Source of the DNA: an uncultured Pseudomonadales bacterium
GTDB taxonomy: Bacteria > Pseudomonadota > Gammaproteobacteria > Pseudomonadales > Porticoccaceae
DNA: 64,000 nucleotides
Assembly: GCA_943788895.1 (NCBI GenBank)
Contig: CALSRZ010000001.1
Span: 399,911-463,910, forward strand
Direction of reading: 5' to 3'
The notes beneath the pieces are model-generated. The model was not told the DNA's origin. It worked only from the letters and a program-made list of their open reading frames with translations, and searched no databases. Positions 55,828 through 64,000 of this stretch are shown piece after piece. Position 1 is the first letter of the stretch. Every line of letters starts with the position of its first letter. A program made the translations under genes and the position numbers.

Positions 55828-57370
55828 TTCAAAAGTCCAGATCGGTCTTATCGCCGGTGTACTGATTGCACTGGGTATAGGTCTGACGCTATACAAGGCG
55901 ATTAGTCTCGATCTGCCGCTGGTGCCGGATCAGTACCGCGAGGTATGGACTATCGAATCAAAAACCAGCTTTACGCCCACTCGCACAGGCAACAGTTCCC
56001 AGACCGCTACGCCGGTTAATGTCGAATTGAGATTGCCCTCCGCCCAGGCCGGCTGGGTGATTCTGGAAGAGCATTTCGCCTCGTCAGGTTTTGGCTTTTC
56101 GATTGTTGAGCAGGGCGACGCCAATGTCGCGCGCTGGACTCGGCAGTCTCTGGATCGACCGACAACCCTCTATTATAAAATGCAGATCTACCGCGCCAGT
56201 GATAATCTCGCATTGCCCGGGCTGCCGGTTTCTGTGGCGCAGAAACCGCTGCTGGAGCCGGATCAGCAGGCGGCTATGGATCGCCTGCTAGATCGTCTGC
56301 AACAGCAGTCCTCAGATATTGAAAGCTTTGTGCAACTGCTGTTGCAAGGAATTTCTGCGTGATTCCCCAGATCAGGATACGCTATTTCTGATTGACTCCT
56401 ATGAAGAGGATTCCTTTGCGGTGCTGATGGATGTATTGGCGATGGCCGATATCAGCGCCCATCAAATTCGCGGCATTGTCCTCGAAGATGGCCGCCGTCG
56501 GCAGACCCTGAGTTCGCTTGATTGAAGTTTATAACGGAGAGCGCTGGAGTGTTTTTGATCCGAGCCACGGCCAGTGCTGGATTGCCGGAAAACTTCTTTA
56601 TCTGGCAGCGCGGTGATGGCTCGGTGCTCAATGTGGTTGGTGGCCGCGATTCGAGTCTTGAATTTGCCCTGGTAAGCAACAGTCTGCCGGCCAAAGCGGT
56701 GGTTGGCATGGAACAGCGCTCCGATAAATTCGCCATTTTAGATTTCTCAATTTATACCCTGCCAGTGGAACAGCAGGGCATCTTTAAAGGGCTGCTATTG
56801 ATTCCGGTGGCCGCGCTGGTCGTGGTTTTTATGCGCGTGCTGGTCGGGGTTAGAACCTCCGGCACCTTTATGCCGATCCTTATCGCACTGGCGTTTATCC
56901 AGACCACATTATTGGTTGGTCTGGCGATTTTTCTCAGCTTGATCGGCCTCGGCCTGTGGATTCGCTCTTATCTCAGTCATCTCAATCTACTTCTGGTCGC
57001 GCGGGTGGCAACGGTGATTATTATGGTGATACTGCTGATGGCGGCACTGGCAGTAATCAGCTACAAGCTGGGCATAGATCAGGTATTAACCGTCACCTTT
57101 TTCCCCACCGTTATTGTCGCCTGGACTATCGAGCGCATGTCGATTCTCTGGGAGGAAGAGGGTGGTCATGAGGTATTGATTCAGGGCGGCGGAAGCCTGC
57201 TGGTGGCGGTGATGGCCTATCTGGTTATGTCTAATCATCTGGTTGAGCATCTGACCTTTAACTTCCCTGAATTAACGCTGAGTCTGCTCGGCGTCATTCT
57301 CCTGCTCGGCAAATACACCGGTTATCGGCTCTCCGAGTTGTACCGCTTTCGGGATATGGGTGCTGAATAG
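55820..57370 (+). CDS. Inactive-transglutaminase/7-transmembrane protein, with about three frameshifts
   Basis: The start ATG 55820 lies inside the end of the protease gene. MINSKVQIGLIAGVLIALGI is a membrane anchor followed by a periplasmic part (residues about 35-180), then a transglutaminase-like domain (DSPDQDTLFLIDSYEEDSF, ISAHQIRGIVLEDGRR, WSVFDPSHGQCWIAG) and seven hydrophobic helices from about KGLLLIPVAALVVVFMRVLV onward. This is the order of the family described as inactive transglutaminase fused to 7 transmembrane helices (PF14400/PF14402). Frame changes near 56360, 56520 and 56583 each need one base. The role is unknown; with the protease before it and the ATP-grasp gene after it, it probably modifies an envelope substrate. 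Confidence 0.82.
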
Positions 57371-57374
57371 CCCT

Positions 57375-58365
57375 ATGGCCAAGCTGATCTCGCCCTTTGA
57401 ACTTCGCGATCTCGGTATCCTGGGGATGAATGCCCGCAATATCGGCTTTATCGGCCGCTATAACCAGCGTACAAACTATCGCCTTGTCGACAATAAGCTT
57501 GCAGACCAAAAGTGCGGCACTGTCTCGCGGAATTCCGGTGCCACAACTCTATGGCACCATCGAGTACCAGTTTCAGATTAAAGATATGCTCAATACGCTT
57601 ATTAAGGGTCGCGATAGCTTTGTCATCAAGCCGGCTCAGGGCAGCGGTGGTAAAGGTATTCTGGTGGTGGTCGGGCGCGATGGAGAGCAGTTTATAAAGT
57701 CCAGTGGTGCATTGATCGATGAACGCGAGGTGCGCCGCCACAGCTCCAATATCCTTGCCGGGCTGCACAGCCTTGGCGGACGCAACGACAGTGCAATGAT
57801 TGAAGCCCTAATCGATTTTGATCCGGTGCTTAAAGACTACAGTTTTGAGGGTGTCCCGGATATCCGCGTGATTGTTTTTCGCGGCGTGCCGGTGATGGCT
57901 ATGATGCGCTGTGCCACCCACAGTTCCGATGGCAAGGCCAACCTGCACCAGGGGGCGGTGGGTGTGGGTATAGATATAGGTTCTGGGCAGAGTATTTGCG
58001 CAGTACAGCACAACCGCATAGTCACCCAGCACCCAGATACCAAAATAGCCTTTAACCAGTTACAGATACCTCATTGGCAGCAGGTTCTTGAGCTGGCTGC
58101 TAGCTGTGCAAGTATGACCGGGCTTGACTATTTGGGGGCGGATATTGTTCTCGACAGGCAGTCGGGACCGATGTTGTTAGAGCTCAATGCGCGACCGGGC
58201 TTGGCAATACAGGTGGCCAATCAAGTGGGGCTTAGGCATCGGCTTGCCGCTGCGGCAAAGATCGCCGATTTAACCGATAACCAGATTGAAAAAATCAGTT
58301 TGGCGCGCCAGCAGTTCTCTCAGTTAACGGTTGCTACAGGGCAGCTGTCCATGGCGATTATCTAG
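57375..58365 (+). CDS. Alpha-L-glutamate-ligase-like ATP-grasp protein, one frameshift
   Basis: Starts MAKLISPFELRDLGILGMNA and changes frame near 57503 to SAALSRGIPVPQLYG, ending at 58365; together about 330 residues. The ATP-grasp core is clear: SFVIKPAQGSGGKGILVVVG, VPDIRVIVFRGVPVMAMMR and GPMLLELNARPGLAIQVAN, with the metal-binding Glu and Asn. The family is annotated as alpha-L-glutamate ligase-like (related to RimK). It would join an amino acid, probably glutamate, to a carboxyl group of an unknown acceptor. It begins four bases after the membrane gene, so the three genes form an operon. Confidence 0.85.
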
Positions 58366-58380
58366 AGCGCTTTTTATTTT

Positions 58381-61119
58381 CTAAGGCATCTTTTGTCTAT
58401 TCCGTCTCCACAGAACTTTATCCAGTTCGATAACCATCAACAGGGACAGAGCGATCAGCAATAAGCTGGCCCAGTGGGATAGCTGAACTCTTTCGGCGCC
58501 CAATACCTGTTGCATAAAAGGCCAGTACATAGCGGCAATATGAATAGCCTGGGCAGCCAGAATAGCTAGGATTAGAGAGGGGTTGTGCCGCCATGGCTGG
58601 AGAAGCGCCGAGGTGCTCTCTGATCTGCTATTAAGGACCTGGACATTTTCAAATAATACCATTAGCAATAGCACACTGTTACGGGCGCTAGTCTCGGTCC
58701 AGCCAGCGTCGAGTAGGTAGGAAAAACAGGTAAAGCTAAGGCCGCCAACCACCAGTGCAGAGATCAGCACCCGTCTAATCATCAATGGGTTAAACAGGGT
58801 TTCATCCGGTGGCCGGGGCGGTTTTTGCATCTCGTCACCCTCGCCGGGCTCTATGGCCAGGCCAATATGCTGCACGCCGCTGGTGACTAGGTTTAACCAG
58901 AGTAGTTGCACTGCAGTCAGTGGCATGGGGGTAGCGAATATGGATGCCAGTAAAAACAAAACAATCTCGGCGGCACCGGTCGAAATCAGGAAGAATACAA
59001 CTTTGCGAATATTCTGGTAGGCGATGCGCCCCTCTCTGACACCTGCTACCACAGAGGCGAAGTTATCGTCGGTCAGCAGCAGATCTGAGGCTTCCCTGGC
59101 AATATCGGTTCCGCGCAGTCCCATGGCAACCCCCACATGGCTGGCATTGAGCGCGGGGGCATCATTGACGCCATCACCGGTAACGGCGACAAACTCACCC
59201 TGGCGGATAAGTGATTCTACAATCCCCAGTTTTTGCTCCGGTGTTACCCGGGCATAGATCAGGCCATTTGCGGTGAGCTTATCGACAGTATCTATACTCA
59301 CTGCTGTGGCCTCGGCAAGTCTGCTGCCGGTGATTAATTGACTCTCTTGATTATCCTTGTCGCTAATCAGCTTTAGTTGCCTGGCAATACTGATTGCCGT
59401 TAGCGGGTGATCCCCGGTGAGCATACATATTTTGATACCTGCAGCCTTGCATTCGGCGATTGCCCCAGCGGCCTCTGGCCTTAAGGGATCGGCCATTCCC
59501 ACCAGTCCGACCAGACAGAGTTCGCGGAGATGTTCAGTTTTAAAGGGTTTATCGCCGACCCAGTTACCATCGGCAAAAGCCAATATACGCACGCCCTGGC
59601 GGGCGAGTTTTTGTAGAACCCGATTGACGGTTGTTTGCTGTAGAGGTCTGTCCTGACCCAGCCCGGCCATGGAATTGCACATGGGTAAGAGTTTCTCCAC
59701 AGCGCCTTTCACAAAAACTTTTTTTATATGGGCTGTTTTTCCACTGTCAATATTTGCCTCTGTGGTTTTTTCCACATGAAGAGTCGCTGCAAATCCAAGG
59801 TGCGGCTCATAGTGAATATGCTCGAGAGGGGTATAGGTGGCCAGGCTCTGCTTGCCGATACTATTAAAGGCCATGGTTAACAGGGCCCGGTCGACGCTGT
59901 CGCCGCTATCACGCCACTCAGTGCTGCTGTTGGAATGAATGTTGGCTTCATTGCAGAGACCAGCAATCAGGCATAAACGCCGCAGTCTTTGCTGGTTTGC
60001 CTCAGACTCGGCTATTGAGAGAGGCTGTTTGGGGATCGGGCTGAAGCCAGAAGTGTTAATTTGAAATCCCGGCCCATCAAAAAAGCGCACCTGGGTGGCG
60101 GTGAGTTGATTAAGGGTCAGGGTGCCGGTTTTATCTGTCGCTATAAGGGTACAGGAGCCAAGGCTTTCAGTTGCCACCAGTTTGCGCACCACTACATGCT
60201 GTTTGGCCATGCGCCGCATAGCGATAGACAGCACAATAGTCAGGCCTACATGCAGGCCTTCGGGGATGGCCGCTACGGCAAGGGCGGTGACCGTCATAAA
60301 CACCAGAATCAATTCAGTGCCGCGCAATAATTCAACCGTGGCGAGCAGGATAATTACCAGTAAAAGGATAAGAGTTAAGCGCTGGCTAAATATTTTAATG
60401 CGTTGCAGCAGGGGTGGAGGTGCCATTTTCCCCCTGGATAGTTGACTGGCCAGTTTGCCAACTTCGCTGTTGATACCTGTGCTGACAACCAGTCCGCGGC
60501 CGCGACCACTGGTCACCAGGGTGCTAGCAAAAGCCTGGTTTTTTCGCTCTGCGACTACAGTTAGGGGATTGAGGATTGCCTCTGCATCTTTGTCCACCGA
60601 TAGTGATTCGCCTGTCAGCAGGGATTCGTCTATTTGTAAATCATCTGCATCCAGCAAGCGGATATCTGCGGGCACCCTTGTTCCTGAGCTGAGAATAACG
60701 CTGTCTCCGGGAACCAGTTGATCGGCCGGTATGTTTTGCAGGTGGTTGTCCCGAACCACTCTGGCCTGGGTTACCAGAAGTTTGTGCAGTGCCTCGGCAC
60801 TGCGTTGCGCATGATATTCCTGCAGGGCTCCAATGGTGGCGTTGGCAACCAGGATAACCCCGATAAAAGCGGCGTCGGCCAGATTGCCCACCAGCAGTGA
60901 GATAAGCATGGCAACGATCAAAACATAGATAAATGGGCTGATAAACTGGCGCAAGAAAAACCGATAGAATGGACTGGGCCTGGCTGCTGGCAACAGGTTG
61001 GGGCCGTGGAGTTCAAGCCTGCGTCGGGCTTCTGCGGTGGTTAGGCCAGTGGATCCGCTGTCCAGCTGGCTGATAACCGCAGACTTTTCCAGACAGTGCC
61101 AGTTGCATTGATTATCCAT
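58381..61119 (-). CDS. P2-type cation-transporting ATPase
   Basis: The 912-residue protein has the N-terminal cation-ATPase domain (GLTTAEARRRLELHGPNLLP), the TGES motif at 169-172, the membrane PEGL motif at 286-289 (with His following where Pro is usual), the phosphorylated aspartate D329 in DKTGTLT, then MLTGDHPLTA and VTGDGVNDAPALNASHVGVA. It ends with six C-terminal helices. The build is that of calcium and sodium/potassium-type pumps (P2); the transported ion, probably Ca2+ or Mg2+, cannot be fixed. It follows the glucan phosphorylase gene by 19 bases on the same strand, an unusual pairing. Confidence 0.92.
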   Translation of the reverse strand: MDNQCNWHCLEKSAVISQLDSGSTGLTTAEARRRLELHGPNLLPAARPSPFYRFFLRQFISPFIYVLIVAMLISLLVGNLADAAFIGVILVANATIGALQEYHAQRSAEALHKLLVTQARVVRDNHLQNIPADQLVPGDSVILSSGTRVPADIRLLDADDLQIDESLLTGESLSVDKDAEAILNPLTVVAERKNQAFASTLVTSGRGRGLVVSTGINSEVGKLASQLSRGKMAPPPLLQRIKIFSQRLTLILLLVIILLATVELLRGTELILVFMTVTALAVAAIPEGLHVGLTIVLSIAMRRMAKQHVVVRKLVATESLGSCTLIATDKTGTLTLNQLTATQVRFFDGPGFQINTSGFSPIPKQPLSIAESEANQQRLRRLCLIAGLCNEANIHSNSSTEWRDSGDSVDRALLTMAFNSIGKQSLATYTPLEHIHYEPHLGFAATLHVEKTTEANIDSGKTAHIKKVFVKGAVEKLLPMCNSMAGLGQDRPLQQTTVNRVLQKLARQGVRILAFADGNWVGDKPFKTEHLRELCLVGLVGMADPLRPEAAGAIAECKAAGIKICMLTGDHPLTAISIARQLKLISDKDNQESQLITGSRLAEATAVSIDTVDKLTANGLIYARVTPEQKLGIVESLIRQGEFVAVTGDGVNDAPALNASHVGVAMGLRGTDIAREASDLLLTDDNFASVVAGVREGRIAYQNIRKVVFFLISTGAAEIVLFLLASIFATPMPLTAVQLLWLNLVTSGVQHIGLAIEPGEGDEMQKPPRPPDETLFNPLMIRRVLISALVVGGLSFTCFSYLLDAGWTETSARNSVLLLMVLFENVQVLNSRSESTSALLQPWRHNPSLILAILAAQAIHIAAMYWPFMQQVLGAERVQLSHWASLLLIALSLLMVIELDKVLWRRNRQKMP

Positions 61120-61138
61120 ATCAGATGCCGCAATTTAT

Positions 61139-62836
61139 TTAGTAATAGGCCTTGGTTACATACTGGTTAAGCATTCGCTCAGTGTTGAAATAGGAGCCAT
61201 TCAGGGCAATGGTGTGACGCATAACCTCCAGGTAGCCGGGCTGGTTCTGGTAGTAGAGAGGCAGGATAACCTGCTCCAGCTTGTCGTACAGCGAGCAGGC
61301 CTCCTGAGTTATCTGTGGGGGCGAAGTGGTTGAAACTGCTGTGTTGCCTATTCCCCAACCGGTTAACCCCTCAATACAGCCTTCCAGCCACCAGCCATCC
61401 ATCGTGCTTAGAGAGGGAACGCCATTCAGGGCGGCCTTCATGCCACTGGTGCCAGAGGCCTCCATCGGTGGCTGCGGGGTGTTCAGCCAGAGATCGCAGC
61501 CACTGGTCATCAGTTTGGCCAGAGCGATATCGTAGTTATTTAGGTAGACAATATTGATATGTTTATTGAGGCTGTTGGCTACAGAGATAATTTTTTGGAT
61601 AAGCAGCTTGCCCTGGTTGTCATTTGGATGTGCCTTTCCCCCATAGATAATCTGCAGGCGAACAAATTTCTCTCCAATAGCTTGCAGGCGCTTGAGGTCG
61701 GTAAAAAACAGATCCGGGCGTTTGTAGAGGGTTGACCGGCGGGCAAAACCAATGGTGAAAATATCCTCCTCCATCTGTTTTTCAGGCGTTGTGCCGGGCA
61801 GTTGGTTAATATGATTTAACAGGTTTTTCTTTGCCAGCTGGTGTGCCTTTTGAATTGGCTCAACGGGAATATTCAGTGCTCCCCGCAAGCTCAGGTTGTC
61901 GAGTTGCCAGCCGGGAATATACTGGTCAAACAATTGCTGCATGGGCTGACATGTCCATGTCTCTGCATGCACGCCATTGGTAATAGAATCGACACAGTAG
62001 CCGGCATACATTTGCCGCGATAACTGACTGTGTTTTTTTGCCACCCCGTTGATATAGCGACTGTTGGCGAGGGCGAGGTAGGTCATATTCAGTTTGTGGT
62101 CAAAACAGAAATTATCCTCACAGCCGGCCAGGGAATATTCCGCACCAAGAACGTCGGAGACCATACTCAGGGGGAACTGGTCATGCCCTGAGGGCACTGG
62201 TGTATGGGTAGTGAATACACAGAGATCGCGCACAGTTTCAGGATCATCACTGCCCTGATTCTGGCGACGCTTCTGTTCGAGTAATTCGAGAATCAACAAG
62301 CTCGCATGTCCCTCATTGAGGTGGTAGCGCTGTAATCCGCTGTAACCCAGTGCGGCGAGCATACGCACGCCGCCAATACCCAGAACAGTTTCCTGGCAGA
62401 GCCGGTAGTGGCTGTTACCGCCATAGAGGAAATAGGCGAGTGAACGGTCGTAGTCGCTGTTTTCTTCCAGGTCTGTATCGAGAAAGTAAATATCGACGCT
62501 GTTTTGATTGCGGCTGTTGAGTTGATATTTCCAGGCGCGGATATGCACCTCGCGGCCCTCAATACTAATTGCGGTGCGCGGGCCCACTTCCTGCAGATAG
62601 TCCTCTACCGTCCAGCTGACGCTGTTTTCGGTTTGCCAGCCATCGGCACTCAGCTGTTGTTGAAAATAGCCGCGGCGGGGGAGCAGTGAGATTCCCACCA
62701 TGGGGACATGCATATCTGCTGCCGAGTGCAGTGTATCGCCAGCGAGTATTCCCAGACCCCCGGCATAGGTTGGCATACTCGAGTGCAGGGCTATCTCCAT
62801 ACTAAAGTAGGCAATACGGATATTTTGATCAATCAA
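61139..62836 (-). CDS. glgP: Short-form alpha-glucan phosphorylase (GT35)
   Basis: A 565-residue protein, much shorter than E. coli GlgP (about 815) and matching the short alpha-glucan phosphorylase group. AYFSMEIALHSSMPTYAGGL opens it, followed by LNEGHASLLILELLEQK, FTTHTPVPSGHDQF, ITNGVHAETW, and the pyridoxal-phosphate site GTSGMKAALNG with K467. Such enzymes split glucose-1-phosphate from glycogen or maltodextrin using phosphate. No other glycogen genes are nearby. It is the first gene of a pair with the P-type ATPase. Confidence 0.88.
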   Translation of the reverse strand: MIDQNIRIAYFSMEIALHSSMPTYAGGLGILAGDTLHSAADMHVPMVGISLLPRRGYFQQQLSADGWQTENSVSWTVEDYLQEVGPRTAISIEGREVHIRAWKYQLNSRNQNSVDIYFLDTDLEENSDYDRSLAYFLYGGNSHYRLCQETVLGIGGVRMLAALGYSGLQRYHLNEGHASLLILELLEQKRRQNQGSDDPETVRDLCVFTTHTPVPSGHDQFPLSMVSDVLGAEYSLAGCEDNFCFDHKLNMTYLALANSRYINGVAKKHSQLSRQMYAGYCVDSITNGVHAETWTCQPMQQLFDQYIPGWQLDNLSLRGALNIPVEPIQKAHQLAKKNLLNHINQLPGTTPEKQMEEDIFTIGFARRSTLYKRPDLFFTDLKRLQAIGEKFVRLQIIYGGKAHPNDNQGKLLIQKIISVANSLNKHINIVYLNNYDIALAKLMTSGCDLWLNTPQPPMEASGTSGMKAALNGVPSLSTMDGWWLEGCIEGLTGWGIGNTAVSTTSPPQITQEACSLYDKLEQVILPLYYQNQPGYLEVMRHTIALNGSYFNTERMLNQYVTKAYY

Positions 62837-62980
62837 ATTTTTTACTCAGCTGTTGTTTACTTAGCTGGCTTTTAATCAGCCGGGCTTGTAATTATTGGTG
62901 ATCTTACAGGCTAGATAATCCAAATCAGCTGGATGTTGATATTGGTCAACTTCTAATGGTTCCCTCCCGGGAGTGGCAGG

Positions 62981-63412
62981 TTAAGTACCAAGGGCAAGAT
63001 TAACCGAGGTGATCAGTCGTCTTGATGAGAAGGGCTTTTCAATATAGTCAATGGCGCCAAGTTTTATGGTTTCTATAGCCTCGTTGATACTGCCAGGTCG
63101 CGCACCGATAAAAATCGTCGGCGGCGTGTTCTTGCACATCACCAGTAACTTTTTAAAAAGCATAATTCCACGCATATCATCAAGCCTGGTTTCAATGATC
63201 AAGCAATCGCTTTTAAGGCGTCTTTTTTTCTTTAGCAAGCTGCTGCCATTAACATGAATGTTAGTTTTTATATTGATCAAAGATAATAAATCAACAACTT
63301 TTTTCTGGATTACTTCGTCGCTGGCCACTATGTCCACGGAGGTCTGTTTGTTGATTTTTTTTTCAGTGAGAGAAGGTTTTCTGGTCAATTTTTTCCTCTG
63401 GTTTTCATTCAT
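62981..63412 (-). CDS. Stand-alone receiver-domain protein lacking the phosphorylatable aspartate
   Basis: I start at ATG 63412 (MNENQRKKLTRKPSL); an upstream in-frame start adds 13 residues. The 143-residue product has a basic N-terminal tail of about 25 residues and a FixJ/NtrC-like receiver fold: VDIVASDEVIQKKVVDLL, LIIETRLDDMRGIMLFKKL, TIFIGARPGSINEAIETIKL, GAIDYIEKPFSSRRL. The usual aspartate of LLDxRMPxMxG is glutamate (IIETRL), one of the two acidic pocket residues is missing (VASD), and the conserved threonine of the next strand is glycine, while the lysine (EKPF) is kept. It should therefore be a constitutive signalling or binding module rather than a switch. No output domain is present. 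It is divergent from the PilZ-like gene. Confidence 0.82.
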   Translation of the reverse strand: MNENQRKKLTRKPSLTEKKINKQTSVDIVASDEVIQKKVVDLLSLINIKTNIHVNGSSLLKKKRRLKSDCLIIETRLDDMRGIMLFKKLLVMCKNTPPTIFIGARPGSINEAIETIKLGAIDYIEKPFSSRRLITSVNLALGT

Positions 63413-63711
63413 AATTTGGAGTAAATTTTGACACGATGCTCGAGGAATCAAAATAAGGATAACTACTTATTTTGTGTGAACTTAATAACAAAATTCTGTT
63501 ATCCAGATTAAACGAAAAAAATTGTAATCATTTTATACGTAGTTCCCGCAAAAAATTACGCAGACTCCCCCATTGTTGTATTACCTTGCTTTGTTATTCT
63601 CTGTAATCCGGCTTCAGATCAGTAACTTGCAGAGCTGTATATTTTGCTACTGATCATGCAGAGTAAAGTGGAAAATTTATACAGCTATCCTGGATAGCTA
63701 TGGGAGGCGAT

Positions 63712-64000
63712 ATGGAACATCGTATAGGGGATCGCAAGGATTCCAGCACAACTGTTGAGCTGTATCTTTCAGGTGTCAGGATAGGTGCCTTTCCGATAAG
63801 TAATATAGGTGTCAGCGGCTTTGGTATCAGCAATTGTCACGGCTGCCTTAGAGAAGATATGTTTTTACAGGCAATGACCAACTGCAAGGGTGAAATGAAG
63901 AATTACTCTGGTATGAGTGCGCTGGTTATATGGGCGGAAGATGATCGGGCGGGGCTTATGTGGACGGGTGAAAAAGGACATGGGCCGGATTATTTCAATA
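63712..64000 (+). CDS. PilZ-like domain protein (partial, runs off the window)
   Basis: An open frame begins at ATG 63712, with GGAGG five bases upstream, and stays open to the end (96 codons). MEHRIGDRKDSSTTVELYL has the RxxxR pattern (R4, R8) and ISNIGVSGFGISN resembles the (D/N)xSxxG strand, though with Gly in place of Ser, so a PilZ cyclic-di-GMP-binding domain is likely but not sure. PilZ proteins change motility, polysaccharide export or adhesion when they bind c-di-GMP. About 300 A/T-rich bases separate it from the divergent receiver gene, enough for two promoters, and I see no other gene there. Confidence 0.6.
   Translation, partial: MEHRIGDRKDSSTTVELYLSGVRIGAFPISNIGVSGFGISNCHGCLREDMFLQAMTNCKGEMKNYSGMSALVIWAEDDRAGLMWTGEKGHGPDYFN

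Overview
The window reads as chromosomal DNA of a marine gammaproteobacterium. The gene order ubiG-mupP-yciK next to a TRZ/ATZ hydrolase and gyrA, the chain gyrA-pheA-tyrA/aroA-cmk-rpsA-ihfB, the fused tyrA-aroA gene, and the queA-tgt-secD-secF and pepA-holC-valS blocks are the arrangements known from Pseudomonas and relatives. Base composition looks close to 50% GC. With the many TonB receptors and a dockerin-like surface protein, this fits a Cellvibrionales/SAR92-Porticoccaceae type organism, but that placement is inference from gene order only.

Layout. 1-4321: the end of a membrane protein gene, then a minus-strand run (VC0807-type membrane protein, YciI, SH3/coiled-coil envelope protein, periplasmic cyclophilin, PdxJ, SpoU methyltransferase). 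4509-15648: a plus-strand gene train that looks like one accessory system: a ThDP enzyme, two small citrate-synthase-fold proteins that both lack the catalytic His/His/Asp, a TonB-dependent receptor, a periplasmic binding protein without a permease, and a 1502-residue hybrid kinase with GGDEF and EAL domains. 15748-18881: yciO, scpA, scpB, rluB. 18901-22437 (minus): yciK, mupP, ubiG and a frameshifted mtaD-type deaminase. 22668-31710: gyrA, aromatic amino acid genes, cmk, rpsA, ihfB. 31733-39087 (minus): rep, valS, an unknown gene, holC, pepA. 39204-41422: lptF-lptG. 41806-47102: a 2-oxoglutarate oxygenase and an FAD oxidoreductase, bracketed by near-identical terminator repeats, and a convergent TonB receptor. 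47103-49845: a repeat-rich region beside tRNA-Leu(CAA) holding an AT-rich leucine-rich-repeat/dockerin-like gene and duplicated pieces of the tRNA. 49846-54917: queA, tgt, secD, secF. 55143-58365: a three-gene cluster of retropepsin-like protease, inactive transglutaminase/7TM protein and ATP-grasp ligase. 58381-64000: a P-type ATPase with a glucan phosphorylase, a receiver protein without its aspartate, and the start of a PilZ-like gene.

Two things stand out. First, the 4.5-15.6 kb train couples a metabolic enzyme and two probable citrate-synthase pseudoenzymes to an outer-membrane receptor and a c-di-GMP phosphorelay; this is the best candidate for an undescribed system. Second, single-base frameshifts break gyrA, mtaD, tgt, secD, secF, the second TonB receptor and the 55-58 kb cluster, while the protein sequence between the breaks stays well conserved. 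Because several of these genes are normally essential, sequencing or assembly error is the likeliest cause, so these loci are annotated as full genes with breaks noted.
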